Virus record (IMG/VR): IMGVR_UViG_3300034198_017309
Location: 1 to 31,381 of that record
Direction: 5' to 3' (one strand)
Length of the DNA stretch: 31,381 nt
Origin: a virus
Positions 13,837 to 22,241 of the stretch are shown here, piece after piece. The notes under the pieces were generated by a model. It did no database searches. It was not told the DNA's origin and saw nothing but the letters and a program-made list of their open reading frames with translations. The translations under genes were made by a program, and so were the position numbers. Each line of letters starts with the position of its first letter. The stretch's first letter is position 1.

Positions 13837-14943
13837 ATGGCGACAACAGATTTTGGCGCCCTTTCCGGTGCGAAGAAGCGCATTTGGGGGGCAGAACTTT
13901 GGCAGGCCGGGCGCGACCAGAATTTCTGGATGAGCAACGGTTTTGCTGGCACCGGCATGAATAACCCGGTGCAGCGCATTACCGCACTGACGGAAAGCGA
14001 ACGTGGGCGAATCTGCGTCATGCAGCTTGTCGGCGACATCGGTTCTGATGGGACGGTGGGCGACAATATCCTCGAGGGCAACGAGGAGCCGATGTGGAAT
14101 GACCAGATTGAAATCCGCATTGACCAAATTCGCCAGGGCGTTCGTTCTCGCGGGAAGATGTCCGAACAGGATACGGTGATTCGCTTCCGTACTGTTGGGC
14201 GCGAAAAGCTGGGCTTCTGGATGGCCGATAAGCTCGACGAGATGATGTTCCTTTCCATCTGCGGCATTTCCTACAGCCTCAATTTGGATGGTTCCAGCCG
14301 CGTCGGCACCAGCCAACTTCCTTCGCTGAGCTTCGCTGCTGACGTGACCGCTCCTTCATCTGGCCGACGCGCCTTTGCCGGCGCAGCCACCAGCACAGCA
14401 ACGCTGACGGCGGCTGACACAGTGACGTGGAACGGGCTTGTCGGGCTTCTGACGACCGCCAAGCGCAAGCGCATCAAGCCAATTCGTTCTGGCGGCAGGG
14501 ATTACTACGCGGTGCTGCTCTCTACCGAGCAATGCCGTGATCTTCGCCGTGACCCGAACTATCAAACCATTGTCAGCCGCGCCGGCGCCAGGGGGGATGC
14601 GAACCCGCTGTTCAAGGGCGCAACAGCCGTGGTTGAAGGCTTGGTGATCTACGACCACCAGAAAGTGCCAACCACCTTTGGCCTAGCCGGCGGTTCCAAG
14701 TGGGGCTCGGGCGGCACGGTTGAGGGCGCCCAGGCAATCCTGATGGGGGCGCAGGCATTGGGCTTCGCCACCATTGGCGAAACCGAATACAACGAATCCG
14801 ACAATACCGACTATGGCAATCGCCCCGGTATGTCTGTCGGGCGCGTGGTCGGTTTGCTCAAGCCGCAATTTCAATCGGTCTTTGATGCTCGAAGCCGTCA
14901 GGATTTCGGTATCATTTCCTGGTACACGGCGGCCGCAGCCTAA
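13837..14943 (+). CDS. Major capsid protein, N4 gp56/DUF4043-type, 368 aa
   Basis: The coat protein that builds the icosahedral head. Family hallmarks are GAKKRIWGAELWQAGRDQNF near the N-terminus, ITALTESERGRICVMQLVGD (about 48-67), and GDNILEGNEEPMW, the typical 'D…LEGNEE' segment. These are followed by IEIRIDQIRQGVRSRGKMSE and the long helix LGFWMADKLDEMMFLSICG. The C-terminus carries the usual YRP-like 'GMSVGRVVGLLKPQFQSVFD' end. The length is normal. AAAGG precedes the ATG by about 11 bases. A strong terminator follows directly, as often seen after highly expressed coat genes. Confidence 0.88.
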   Translation: MATTDFGALSGAKKRIWGAELWQAGRDQNFWMSNGFAGTGMNNPVQRITALTESERGRICVMQLVGDIGSDGTVGDNILEGNEEPMWNDQIEIRIDQIRQGVRSRGKMSEQDTVIRFRTVGREKLGFWMADKLDEMMFLSICGISYSLNLDGSSRVGTSQLPSLSFAADVTAPSSGRRAFAGAATSTATLTAADTVTWNGLVGLLTTAKRKRIKPIRSGGRDYYAVLLSTEQCRDLRRDPNYQTIVSRAGARGDANPLFKGATAVVEGLVIYDHQKVPTTFGLAGGSKWGSGGTVEGAQAILMGAQALGFATIGETEYNESDNTDYGNRPGMSVGRVVGLLKPQFQSVFDARSRQDFGIISWYTAAAA

Positions 14944-14965
14944 TCAGGCAAGGCCATCATCTGAG

Positions 14966-15013
14966 AAAGGCGTCAACCCGCGTGTAAGCGGGCGCGGCGC
15001 CTTTTTCATTTTT
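14966..15013 (+). terminator. Intrinsic terminator after the major capsid gene
   Basis: The outer stem AAAGGCG (14966-14972) / CGCCTTT (14998-15004) encloses a second perfect stem CCCGC/GCGGG (14977-14981 / 14988-14992). It is followed by TTTTT-CA-TTTTT. This is the clearest Rho-independent terminator in the window. It should reduce transcription into the tail genes and so raise capsid mRNA relative to them. Confidence 0.8.
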
Positions 15014-15049
15014 AGCCCCTCAACCTTTCCAGATCAAAAGGAGGTTTCC

Positions 15050-15784
15050 GTGAGCGGAACCCGTTACATCTACACTCTGCAACTCCAAGACATTGCGCGC
15101 GGGCAGCCCATCGCCACGGCGGGCGGCGCTGCGATCATCTGCCAGCCTGGCACGGCTCGCAAAGCCTCGCTTTTCAATCCTGATACGGGGGCAGCCATTG
15201 CCAATCCGATCGCCTTGACGCGCGGCAATATGCGGTTTGCCACGGACAATACCATTGCGACCGTGGACATCTACGGTTTTGCGCCCGATGGCGGGTTTTT
15301 CGTCTTTCGCGGCGCGCGGCCGGGCGGCGATCCTGAAATTCCGTATGCCATGGATCAGATTCAGCACACGGCAGTTATTCCTTTGGCGGCACCGGACTTC
15401 ACCGCCGCTACGGAAGGCACGACTGGCCTGCAATTCCCGACCGGCGCGCTTTTGTGGCCAGCGGCGGCGTTGCGTGTGACGGTTCCGGAAGGCTCGCGCA
15501 GCATTGAAGTCGGCCTGCTTTCTTCGGAAAGCGGCGGCGACGCTGATGGCCTGCTTGATGCGGTGTCTCTGGCTGCGGCTGGGACCATTGCCCCAGCCGT
15601 TTCCGGCACTCCTACGCTTGGCCCGCTGTTGGTCCAGAACTTTGCCACCACGCCGCCGGTCAACCTGCCTGACACGCACGCTATCGGCGCAGCCGCGGCG
15701 CGCACCATCAGCGCCACCTTCTCCGCATCCTCGGCAACGGCGCAGGCATTCGCGGTGCTGCCGTATGTCAAGCCGCATATTTGA
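15050..15784 (+). CDS. Probable virion accessory protein (head decoration or neck), 244 aa
   Basis: Begins at GTG 15050, five bases after a perfect AAGGAGG; an upstream in-frame extension would cross the capsid terminator and is rejected. Residues 20-95 show a beta-rich domain: AIICQPGTARKASLFNPDTG, then ANPIALTRGNMRFAT, ATVDIYGFAPDGGFFVF. It resembles the attachment domain seen at the N-termini of the tail proteins at 17154 and 18390. The second half is Ala/Thr/Pro-rich with a likely beta sandwich and ends AQAFAVLPYVKPHI. The exact role (decoration, head completion or tail) is not known to me. Confidence 0.65.
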   Translation: MSGTRYIYTLQLQDIARGQPIATAGGAAIICQPGTARKASLFNPDTGAAIANPIALTRGNMRFATDNTIATVDIYGFAPDGGFFVFRGARPGGDPEIPYAMDQIQHTAVIPLAAPDFTAATEGTTGLQFPTGALLWPAAALRVTVPEGSRSIEVGLLSSESGGDADGLLDAVSLAAAGTIAPAVSGTPTLGPLLVQNFATTPPVNLPDTHAIGAAAARTISATFSASSATAQAFAVLPYVKPHI

Positions 15785-15794
15785 TGGCGGCGAT

Positions 15795-15820
15795 GGCCTT
15801 GGCGTTTCGGCGCCAAGGCC
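15795..15820 (+). terminator. Perfect 10-bp inverted repeat, weak terminator or attenuator
   Basis: GGCCTTGGCG (15795-15804) and CGCCAAGGCC (15811-15820) flank the loop TTTCGG, 11 bases after the stop of the 15050-15784 gene. The stem is very strong but is followed only by GCGCTTTCCC, so termination may be partial. It could also protect the upstream mRNA 3' end. Confidence 0.5.
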
Positions 15821-15854
15821 GCGCTTTCCCTGAAACAAAACGAAAGACCAAAGC

Positions 15855-16427
15855 ATGTCTGAGAGCATCATTACCGTGACCGACGATCAATGGTCAGTGT
15901 CGGACACCAACGCCAAAACCGAACCGCGCACACATGAGCCGGTCGCCGGGTTTTTCTACAAGCTGACCGCGCAAAGCAAAACCCCAATGCCGCGCCAACA
16001 TGCGGCGGTTTTCCTGCGCGATCCTGCGTTCAGGGTTTTCGATGAGCTCGGCCAGCTTCAAGCTGCATTACCGGAGCAATTGAACCTGCGCGCAACCAAG
16101 GGCGGCATTGTGCTTCAGGAAGGCCAAACGGTTGCCATCTATGATGACCTGACGACCAAGGCGCTATTCGCCCGGTGCGTGGCCCGGCCAGGTGGCCATG
16201 AGATCAACCCGAAGGATCGGGCGGCCATGGTCGAATTTCTCAAGAACGCCCCCGCGGTCGTTGAATTGCCGCGCAGTCAGCGCGCCCGCGACATGACCAG
16301 CGATGCCGAAACCAATCCCGATCAGTTGCCGGACGACGTGACTGCGAGGATGATGGGCGCCCAAGATGCACTCGCGCGAGCGGGCGCAACCGGGACTAAG
16401 CGCGATCCGCTTGAGATGGGCGCCTGA
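15855..16427 (+). CDS. Hypothetical virion-region protein, 190 aa
   Basis: Contains two likely beta-rich stretches (SIITVTDDQWSVSDTN near the start; GGIVLQEGQTVAIYDDLTTK around residues 78-97). Between them lies a basic helix-loop segment with PRQHAAVFLRDPAFRVFDEL. The last 50 residues are charged and flexible. No family is recognised. It lies 6 bases before the gp4-like gene and within the head-completion region, so a head or neck role is plausible. There is no strong ribosome site before the ATG. Confidence 0.6.
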   Translation: MSESIITVTDDQWSVSDTNAKTEPRTHEPVAGFFYKLTAQSKTPMPRQHAAVFLRDPAFRVFDELGQLQAALPEQLNLRATKGGIVLQEGQTVAIYDDLTTKALFARCVARPGGHEINPKDRAAMVEFLKNAPAVVELPRSQRARDMTSDAETNPDQLPDDVTARMMGAQDALARAGATGTKRDPLEMGA

Positions 16428-16433
16428 TAAGCC

Positions 16434-17141
16434 ATGGCCGGCGCGCTGACCATCGGGCAGATTTGCGAGCGGGCGCTGCGCAGAATTGGCTCCTATTCCA
16501 TCAATGACGATGGCGCGCGTCAGGTGGAGATGGAAGAAGCGCGCAACTGGCTGGATTTGATTGTCGGCCATGTGGCAGCGCGGCGCCGGACGTGGTGGCT
16601 AATCCCTCAGACGGCAACACTCACCCTGCTTGCCGGTCAGTCGTCTTATCCCTTGGCTGCTGGCCTGGGCACCCTTGCGGGCGTTCAGCATGTGGTTGAT
16701 GTGTGGGCGACTGACACGCGATCAGGCCAGAAAAGCCAGATAACGATTGCCCGCCGCGACGAATGGGACGCGCGCCAGCCCAGCGAAAGCGATGTGCCAG
16801 TTATGGTCTATGTGGATCGGACGGACGATCCGACGCTGCATGTGTGGCCGACACCGCCTGATGATCCGCATTACACCCTGGCCGTGACCTTCCAGCGGTT
16901 TTCTACCGACATGCGGCAGGGGCAGCTTTCCACGGAAATGCCGGATCTCCGAACAACGTGGAACCTCTACCTCATTACGGCCCTGGCCTACGAGATTGGC
17001 AACGGGCCGGTGCGCAAGCTGCCTGCGGATGAGGTGGCGGAACACAAGCTGCGGGCAGCGGAATTGCTGCGCGATCTGGAAGATTACGATGGGCAAGAGC
17101 AGGCCGGGCAACCGCGGCGCATTGCCTACAACGATTTCTGA
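16434..17141 (+). CDS. Head-tail adaptor, P22 gp4-like, 235 aa
   Basis: Resembles adaptor proteins that bind below the portal ring and close the head before tail attachment. It has an N-terminal helix (TIGQICERALRRIGSYSIND, 6-25) and a second helix (ARNWLDLIVGHVAARRRTWW). The characteristic strand pair TLTLLAGQSSYPLAAGL follows near 61-77. Next come beta-rich 'VMVYVDRTDDPTLHVWPTP' and TLAVTFQRF, then a long C-terminal helical part with LPADEVAEHKLRAAELLRDL. It is longer than P22 gp4, nearer the T7 gp11-like adaptors. The gene order coat, …, gp4, tail supports the call. Confidence 0.65.
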   Translation: MAGALTIGQICERALRRIGSYSINDDGARQVEMEEARNWLDLIVGHVAARRRTWWLIPQTATLTLLAGQSSYPLAAGLGTLAGVQHVVDVWATDTRSGQKSQITIARRDEWDARQPSESDVPVMVYVDRTDDPTLHVWPTPPDDPHYTLAVTFQRFSTDMRQGQLSTEMPDLRTTWNLYLITALAYEIGNGPVRKLPADEVAEHKLRAAELLRDLEDYDGQEQAGQPRRIAYNDF

Positions 17142-17153
17142 GGAACGCCAGAC

Positions 17154-18371
17154 ATGCAGCGCGCTTTGCTGACGGACTTCGCACTGAAAAACCCATACTA
17201 CGCGGCTGCTTCGGTGAGCGTGTATGAGGTCAATCAGAACCTCCAGGCCACCACGACCTTAGCGCCCCTGTTTGCTGGCCCGGTTGGGGCTACGCTTCGG
17301 CCCAATCCTATTGCGCTTGATAGCGAGGGCAAGTTTCCTGGCCCGGTCTATGTCGAAAAGCCCGTTGTAATGACCGTGACCTCTGCGGGCGGCATTACGC
17401 AAAGCTTGGGCGTTTCTGGCAATATCCCGCGCTGGCGGGGCGTGTGGACGGCGTTCTCGCTTTACTATCCGGGTGAGCGTGTGCGAGATCCGGCTGGCCC
17501 GACGACTTGGATTGCGGTGCAAGGCCATGTCAGCAACACGTTTTCTGGCGAAGTTGCGCAGGGGTTTTGGCAGGAAGAAATTGACGCTGACGCTTTTACG
17601 GATGCGCTGGCCTCTGATGTGCTGGGCACGGTGATTCCGACAGCGCCAGCCAGCGCGTATCTGAGGGTGAATGCGGGCGCCAATGGCATTGAGGCGAGGA
17701 CGGCCGAGCAGGCGCGCGGTGATTTGGGCGTGGTCAATCGCGCTGGCGACACAATGACCGGCGCGCTGATTTTGCCGGGCGTGGACCCGACACTGGAAAA
17801 TCAGGCCACACGCAAGGGCTATGTTGACGCGATTGTTGCGGCCATTATCGCGGCGGCCAATCCGCCAGGCAAGATTGACGCATTTGCCATGTCCAGCCCG
17901 CCTACTGGCTGGCTGTTCTGTGATGGCAGCGCCGTATCGCGCACCACATACAAGGCACTCTTTGACAAGATTGGCACCGCTCATGGCGTGGGTGACGGCG
18001 CGACCACATTCAATTTGCCGGATTACCGTGGTGTGTTCCTGCGCGGATTTGATGGCGGGCGCGGGCTTGATCCGGGGCGGGTTTTTGCGTCGTTTCAGGA
18101 TGATGCGTTTGAAAGCCACACGCACAGCGGCACCACAACGACAAGCGGCAATCACCAGCACGGAACCGCAGGCCAGGGCGGGCAGGGTGGTGGTATAAAT
18201 CACGATTATCGCCCAGGAAATAACAATAATTATACTTTGAGTGGAGGCGGCACCGATATTTTTGTCACTTCAAACGCAGGCGCGCACAATCACACATTGA
18301 ATACGGATGCGGTTGGTGGCTCTGAAACCCGACCCAAGAACGTTGCCGTCTATATCTGCATCAAAACCTGA
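17154..18371 (+). CDS. Tail fibre protein with phage collar domain, 405 aa
   Basis: Residues 1-90 form the same type of attachment domain as in the neighbouring tail genes (VSVYEVNQNLQATTTLAPLF, NPIALDSEGKFPGPVYVEKP). The middle has a GVWTAFSLYYPGERVRDPAG segment and the fibre motif GDTMTGALILPG (about 200-211). The C-terminal part is a clear phage tail collar domain (PF07484-type): GWLFCDGSAVSRTTYKALFD, then NLPDYRGVFLRGFDGG, FQDDAFESHTHSG, and the terminal ETRPKNVAVYICIKT. The His-rich HTHSG…NHQHG…AHNHT positions may bind metal ions along a trimer axis, as in long tail fibre tips. AGGA nine bases upstream supports the start. It is a likely receptor-contacting fibre. Confidence 0.85.
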   Translation: MQRALLTDFALKNPYYAAASVSVYEVNQNLQATTTLAPLFAGPVGATLRPNPIALDSEGKFPGPVYVEKPVVMTVTSAGGITQSLGVSGNIPRWRGVWTAFSLYYPGERVRDPAGPTTWIAVQGHVSNTFSGEVAQGFWQEEIDADAFTDALASDVLGTVIPTAPASAYLRVNAGANGIEARTAEQARGDLGVVNRAGDTMTGALILPGVDPTLENQATRKGYVDAIVAAIIAAANPPGKIDAFAMSSPPTGWLFCDGSAVSRTTYKALFDKIGTAHGVGDGATTFNLPDYRGVFLRGFDGGRGLDPGRVFASFQDDAFESHTHSGTTTTSGNHQHGTAGQGGQGGGINHDYRPGNNNNYTLSGGGTDIFVTSNAGAHNHTLNTDAVGGSETRPKNVAVYICIKT

Positions 18372-18389
18372 GCCAAGGAATCACAGGCC

Positions 18390-20258
18390 ATGCCGCAATT
18401 TCTCCGCGTTCAGGAGTTTGACGTTTGGCGCCCCGGCTATGCTGGGGCGACAGTTGAAATCGTCATTGCCGGCACAACCACGCTGGCATCCGTCTATTCA
18501 GACCCACTGCTTTCCGTGCCTGCCACCAATCCGCAAGTGCTGGCGACCTATGCGGATGGCAGCGGCAACACCTATGGGCGTTTTGCCAACCCGGTCTATG
18601 TGGGTGTCCCATACCAGCTTGTCATCAATAGTGAAGGCGCAACCGGTATTGCGCACTTACCTCTAGCGTCTTTGAGCGGCGCAGATGCGTCGCTTGCAAC
18701 GGTCACATCGAGCCGACCAGGGGCGGTTGCGCGCACCTTGGACGCAGCCCTGGACGACACGATTCCGGCGCTCAATTTTGGGCCGCTGGTGTTCAATTCG
18801 CCATCCAACAATACCGCGACCCTGACGGCAGCAATCAGCGCGGCGGCAGCGGATGGCGGCGGCGTAGTGCTAATACCGAAGGGCATTTACGATTTCACCA
18901 CGCTTTCCTTGCCGCAGGGCGTCAGGCTACGGGGCGCGGGGCGCGGCACTACGGAATTGCGCAGCACGCAAGGCCAAGCCGTCATCACCATGGCCGGCGC
19001 AAATGCTGGCCTGGAGGATTTGAGCGTCAATGGTGTGAATGCGGTCGCGAATTCAGTTGGCTTGAGGGCGATCAACAAGGCGAATTTGGCCTTGCGGAAT
19101 GTTGCATTCACAGCTTTTGCGACGGGCCTATATGCCTCTGGCGGTGACGGAGCCAGCCTTGAAGAAGTGCATGTATCGGCCTGCTTGCGAGGCGCGTATC
19201 TCGCGGGTGAGTTGATTCCGGGGCAAGGTGGTGCGGCGCTACGCGCTTTTGAATGGCGCGGCGGCTCGGTAGCGGCCTGCATCAATGCCGGTTTGGTGCT
19301 TGAGGCAGTGGATGCCGAAGCGCAAAGCATTATCCTGGAGCAGCTTTATTTTGACTCAAATGCCGCCGATGCGGTGGTCAGCACGGGCGGTCGAAGCGTT
19401 CTTTTCGTTGGCTGCTTCTGGCGCAACAATGTGGGCAATGTAAGGATTCAAGACGGGGCAAACCCAACAAACAAGGCGGTGAACACCAGCCGATCCATCC
19501 GGTTTATGGGTGGGCGTATGGATGGTGGCGAGTTGCGCTTCAATGGCGAGTGTCGCGCGGTCGTGCTGGACAATACGGAGCTGCTGGGGGTTTCGCTTAT
19601 CGCGTCGGTTCCAGCCGAGCCGATTATTCTGCGGGACTGCTTTGAAAATGCTGCCGTGCAACAAACCGGAGCAGTTGAACGTATTGCCCGGCTGAAAACC
19701 AATCGGCGGGGCCGCTTCCGCGCCACGACCACCAATAATACGGCTACGCCGGTTTGGCAGATTGAAGTGCCGCCCGGTGATGTGGTTCGGGTGCGCGCGG
19801 ATGCTGTGGCGCGGCGCATGAATGGCTTGGAGGTGGCAAGCTATGTCGCTGAGGGCGTAGTCAGTCGCCCAGGCGCCGCTTTGGATTTTACTAGCGCCAG
19901 CACGACGCTTACGGCCGGATCAACCGTGACGGGCGCCACATCTGGCGCAACCGCCAGGGTCATTGCCGTGACGCAGGTAGGATTGGCCGGCACAATCACG
20001 CTACGCGATGTGGTTGGCACTTTCCAAACCGGCGAGAGCCTGGTTTTCAGCGGAGGGCCGACAGCAACCGCAGCAAGCGCGCCTGTGACGAGCAATGCTC
20101 TTGCGGGAACGGTGCGGGTCAGCGCCGGTAATCTGGCTACCTACAGCATGACGATTGACGCCAGCGGCGCGCTTGCGCGGATAATGGTGACAGGCGAGGC
20201 CAGCCACACGGTTGAGTGGGAAATTATGGTGGACTTTTTGATGGCGGGGCTGCGCTGA
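18390..20258 (+). CDS. Tailspike with right-handed beta-helix (pectate-lyase-like), 622 aa
   Basis: The N-terminal domain (residues 1-110) matches the attachment module of its neighbours (ATVEIVIAGTTTLASVYSDP, NPVYVGVPYQLVINSEG). From about 130 the sequence is that of a pectate lyase 3 / parallel beta-helix: NNTATLTAAISAAAADGGGV, VLIPKGIYDFTTLSLPQGV, RLRGAGRGTTELRS, with regular G/N/V repeats to about residue 440. C-terminal modules follow, one with TTLTAGSTVTGATSGATARV. Such spikes usually cut or deacetylate capsule or O-antigen. I cannot name catalytic residues by eye. Its stop overlaps the next start by one base (TGATG). Confidence 0.8.
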   Translation: MPQFLRVQEFDVWRPGYAGATVEIVIAGTTTLASVYSDPLLSVPATNPQVLATYADGSGNTYGRFANPVYVGVPYQLVINSEGATGIAHLPLASLSGADASLATVTSSRPGAVARTLDAALDDTIPALNFGPLVFNSPSNNTATLTAAISAAAADGGGVVLIPKGIYDFTTLSLPQGVRLRGAGRGTTELRSTQGQAVITMAGANAGLEDLSVNGVNAVANSVGLRAINKANLALRNVAFTAFATGLYASGGDGASLEEVHVSACLRGAYLAGELIPGQGGAALRAFEWRGGSVAACINAGLVLEAVDAEAQSIILEQLYFDSNAADAVVSTGGRSVLFVGCFWRNNVGNVRIQDGANPTNKAVNTSRSIRFMGGRMDGGELRFNGECRAVVLDNTELLGVSLIASVPAEPIILRDCFENAAVQQTGAVERIARLKTNRRGRFRATTTNNTATPVWQIEVPPGDVVRVRADAVARRMNGLEVASYVAEGVVSRPGAALDFTSASTTLTAGSTVTGATSGATARVIAVTQVGLAGTITLRDVVGTFQTGESLVFSGGPTATAASAPVTSNALAGTVRVSAGNLATYSMTIDASGALARIMVTGEASHTVEWEIMVDFLMAGLR

Positions 20259-21760
20259 TGGCGCAATGGGCCAACTTCCCCTGGGAAGAAGCCTTATTCA
20301 CCAATGCCGACGAGGCGATCCTGCGCAAGCGCGTGGCTGCGGCGGAAAATGTCTATTCCAATCGCGCGGGCGGCTGGTCGCGTTTTCCTGGGTTGCGGCC
20401 ATGGGTGGCCTTGCCGGGCGAGGGGCGGGTAACGCTCAAGCACTGGCGCGGTGATTTGGTGGCCGTCGGGCAATCCGGGAAAATCTATCGCATCGGCCGG
20501 AACGCGCAGGCGCACAATGTTACCGGAATCCCGCTTTCAGGCGGCAATCGCCCGACCTTTGCGGCCACTGATGAAAGCCTAGTGATTGCGGCGGGCGGCC
20601 CATTGGTGGTTTTGGATTCCGGCCAAACGCGGTTGCTTTCGGCTGACGCACCGAACTCAACTCACGTTGCCTGGATAGACGGCTATTTGATTGCGATTGA
20701 GCCTTATTCTGGCCGGTTCCGCTACAGCGAGCCGGGCGGCTATGACGTGTGGGACGATCTTTCGGTATTCACGGCAGAAGGCAAGCCGGACGATCTGGTG
20801 GCGGCGGCGGTCACGCCATACAATGAATTGCTGCTTTGCGGGCCGGAAAGCATCGAGCAATTTGAAACGCTGGCCTCGGGCGACCGGCCGTTTTTCCGGC
20901 GATGGACCAATGGCGAAGGCTTGGCGCATCCCTACACGCTTGTCACCGACAAGATGGGCACCTTTGGCGTCAACTTGTCGGCAGAGTTTGTGCGGTTTCA
21001 GGCGCAGGTGACGCGCAGCCAAAGCGACGACATTGCGCTGACCTTGCAGAACATAGACGACTGGACGGACGCCTGGGCCGATAGCGTGTCTGTGAAGGGG
21101 CAGCGTTTCATCATCTTGCAGGCGCCCAATGCCAGCGCGCCAGGCTATGATGCGCGGGGCGTAACGCTGCTGCTGGACATGAACCGCGGGCGCTGGTCTT
21201 TCCTGTGGGGCTATGACCGGCTCACTGGCGGTTATGCGCGCTGGCCGGGCTGGTCGCTCGAAGAAGCCTGGGGGCGGGTCTTTGTTGGGGTGCAAGACGG
21301 CATAGCCGAGCTGGACCCCACATATTACCAAAACCTTGCGGATCCCATGCGGTGCTTAATCCGCAGCGCGCATGTGGATGATTTCGGACCTTCCCGACTT
21401 GATGATGTGCGTGTTCGGCTGCGCATGGCGGGCAATGATTTCATGTTTTCGCTCGGTGACGGGCAGCTTCGGCGCATTACGGAAGATGGTTTTGTGCGGG
21501 TGACTGAGGACGGCAAAGCGCGCGTAGTGGATTTTGGAACGCTGCCCAAAGCCAGGTTTGGCGTGCGTGTGCGCCGGGATAATGACCTGTGGACCAGATG
21601 GGTTTGGAAAACCTTGGGGCGGACGGCTACCGAGCCAATGGTCCAAGAGTTTGGCGGTATGGGCTGCGCCCAGACGTGGCAGATGGAGATTTCCTGCGAT
21701 GATCCGGTGCCGTTTGAGTTTGTCAAGGCGATGGTTTTGGTTGAGCGATTGGGGCATTGA
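20258..21760 (+). CDS. Packaged-DNA stabilisation protein, P22 gp10-like, 500 aa
   Basis: Resembles the P22 gp10 family (tail hub that plugs the head-tail channel and keeps DNA inside). Its beta-propeller-like pattern includes ENVYSNRAGGWSRFPGLRPW near 30-50, VAVGQSGKIYRIGRN, ADAPNSTHVAWIDGYLIAIE near 133-152, and RFRYSEPGGYDVWDDLSVF. Also present are AVTPYNELLLCGPESIEQFE and EGLAHPYTLVTDKMG. The C-terminal half has WSFLWGYDRLTGGY and ends FEFVKAMVLVERLGH. The start ATG 20258 overlaps the previous stop by one base; an in-frame extension to 20216 lies inside the upstream gene and is unlikely. Its length is close to gp10 (about 470 aa). Confidence 0.72.
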   Translation: MAQWANFPWEEALFTNADEAILRKRVAAAENVYSNRAGGWSRFPGLRPWVALPGEGRVTLKHWRGDLVAVGQSGKIYRIGRNAQAHNVTGIPLSGGNRPTFAATDESLVIAAGGPLVVLDSGQTRLLSADAPNSTHVAWIDGYLIAIEPYSGRFRYSEPGGYDVWDDLSVFTAEGKPDDLVAAAVTPYNELLLCGPESIEQFETLASGDRPFFRRWTNGEGLAHPYTLVTDKMGTFGVNLSAEFVRFQAQVTRSQSDDIALTLQNIDDWTDAWADSVSVKGQRFIILQAPNASAPGYDARGVTLLLDMNRGRWSFLWGYDRLTGGYARWPGWSLEEAWGRVFVGVQDGIAELDPTYYQNLADPMRCLIRSAHVDDFGPSRLDDVRVRLRMAGNDFMFSLGDGQLRRITEDGFVRVTEDGKARVVDFGTLPKARFGVRVRRDNDLWTRWVWKTLGRTATEPMVQEFGGMGCAQTWQMEISCDDPVPFEFVKAMVLVERLGH

Positions 21761-22200
21761 GTCCGGTGCCGAATAATCAAAATACGCTTGGGCCGCCGCC
21801 GCGACTTCCTGCCGAACCGGGCGTGGCTTTGCTGGCGGTGCAACGCTATCTGCAAGACCTTTATAACGCGCTGATTTTGTCGGAACAGTTTTTGCCTCGC
21901 TCGGCAACGACTGACTTCACGCGCGCCGTTTTGGATGATGACAGCGCCGCGAAAGCGCGGGCCACGCTTGGCGCAATGCCCAGGCCCGCCGAAACGGCCT
22001 ACCAAGCATTTGCAGGCGGCGCGGCCAATGTGGCGGCTACGCTGCCAGCTAGCGGGCGGTGGCTGTGGTTTTTGGTTCACGCCAATGCGCCGGCAGGCAC
22101 GATAGCGGCACTTACCGCAGGCGAAAATGACGGCGGCAGCGTCGTTGCTGGCGCCAATGCCGCCTTGAGATATTTTGGAGTGTGCTGGCGCATTGAATAG
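21757..22200 (+). CDS. Small tail-fibre-like protein, 147 aa
   Basis: Pro-rich start (NTLGPPPRLPAEPGVALLAV), then an amphipathic helix (QRYLQDLYNALILSEQFLP). The widespread tail-fibre motif 'LDDDSAAKARATLGA' (about 59-73) follows, and a C-terminal beta domain with GRWLWFLVHANAPAGTI and a short Cys-containing end. It is probably a virion or fibre-linker protein made with gp10. The start is uncertain: TTG 21757 overlaps the previous stop, and GTG 21766 is the alternative with a better-spaced GGGG. Confidence 0.6.
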   Translation: MSPVPNNQNTLGPPPRLPAEPGVALLAVQRYLQDLYNALILSEQFLPRSATTDFTRAVLDDDSAAKARATLGAMPRPAETAYQAFAGGAANVAATLPASGRWLWFLVHANAPAGTIAALTAGENDGGSVVAGANAALRYFGVCWRIE

Positions 22201-22241
22201 CGCGCCGTGATTACCGGAACAAATACAGGCTGGAGAAAGCC

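Noticed and set aside
14774-15049. Upstream extension of the 15050-15784 gene
   Set aside because: It would begin inside the capsid gene and run through a strong terminator; GTG 15050 has a perfect ribosome site.
17259-18203. 314-codon minus-strand frame opposite the collar fibre
   Set aside because: Opposite a gene with a clear tail collar domain; Arg/Ala/His-rich shadow product.
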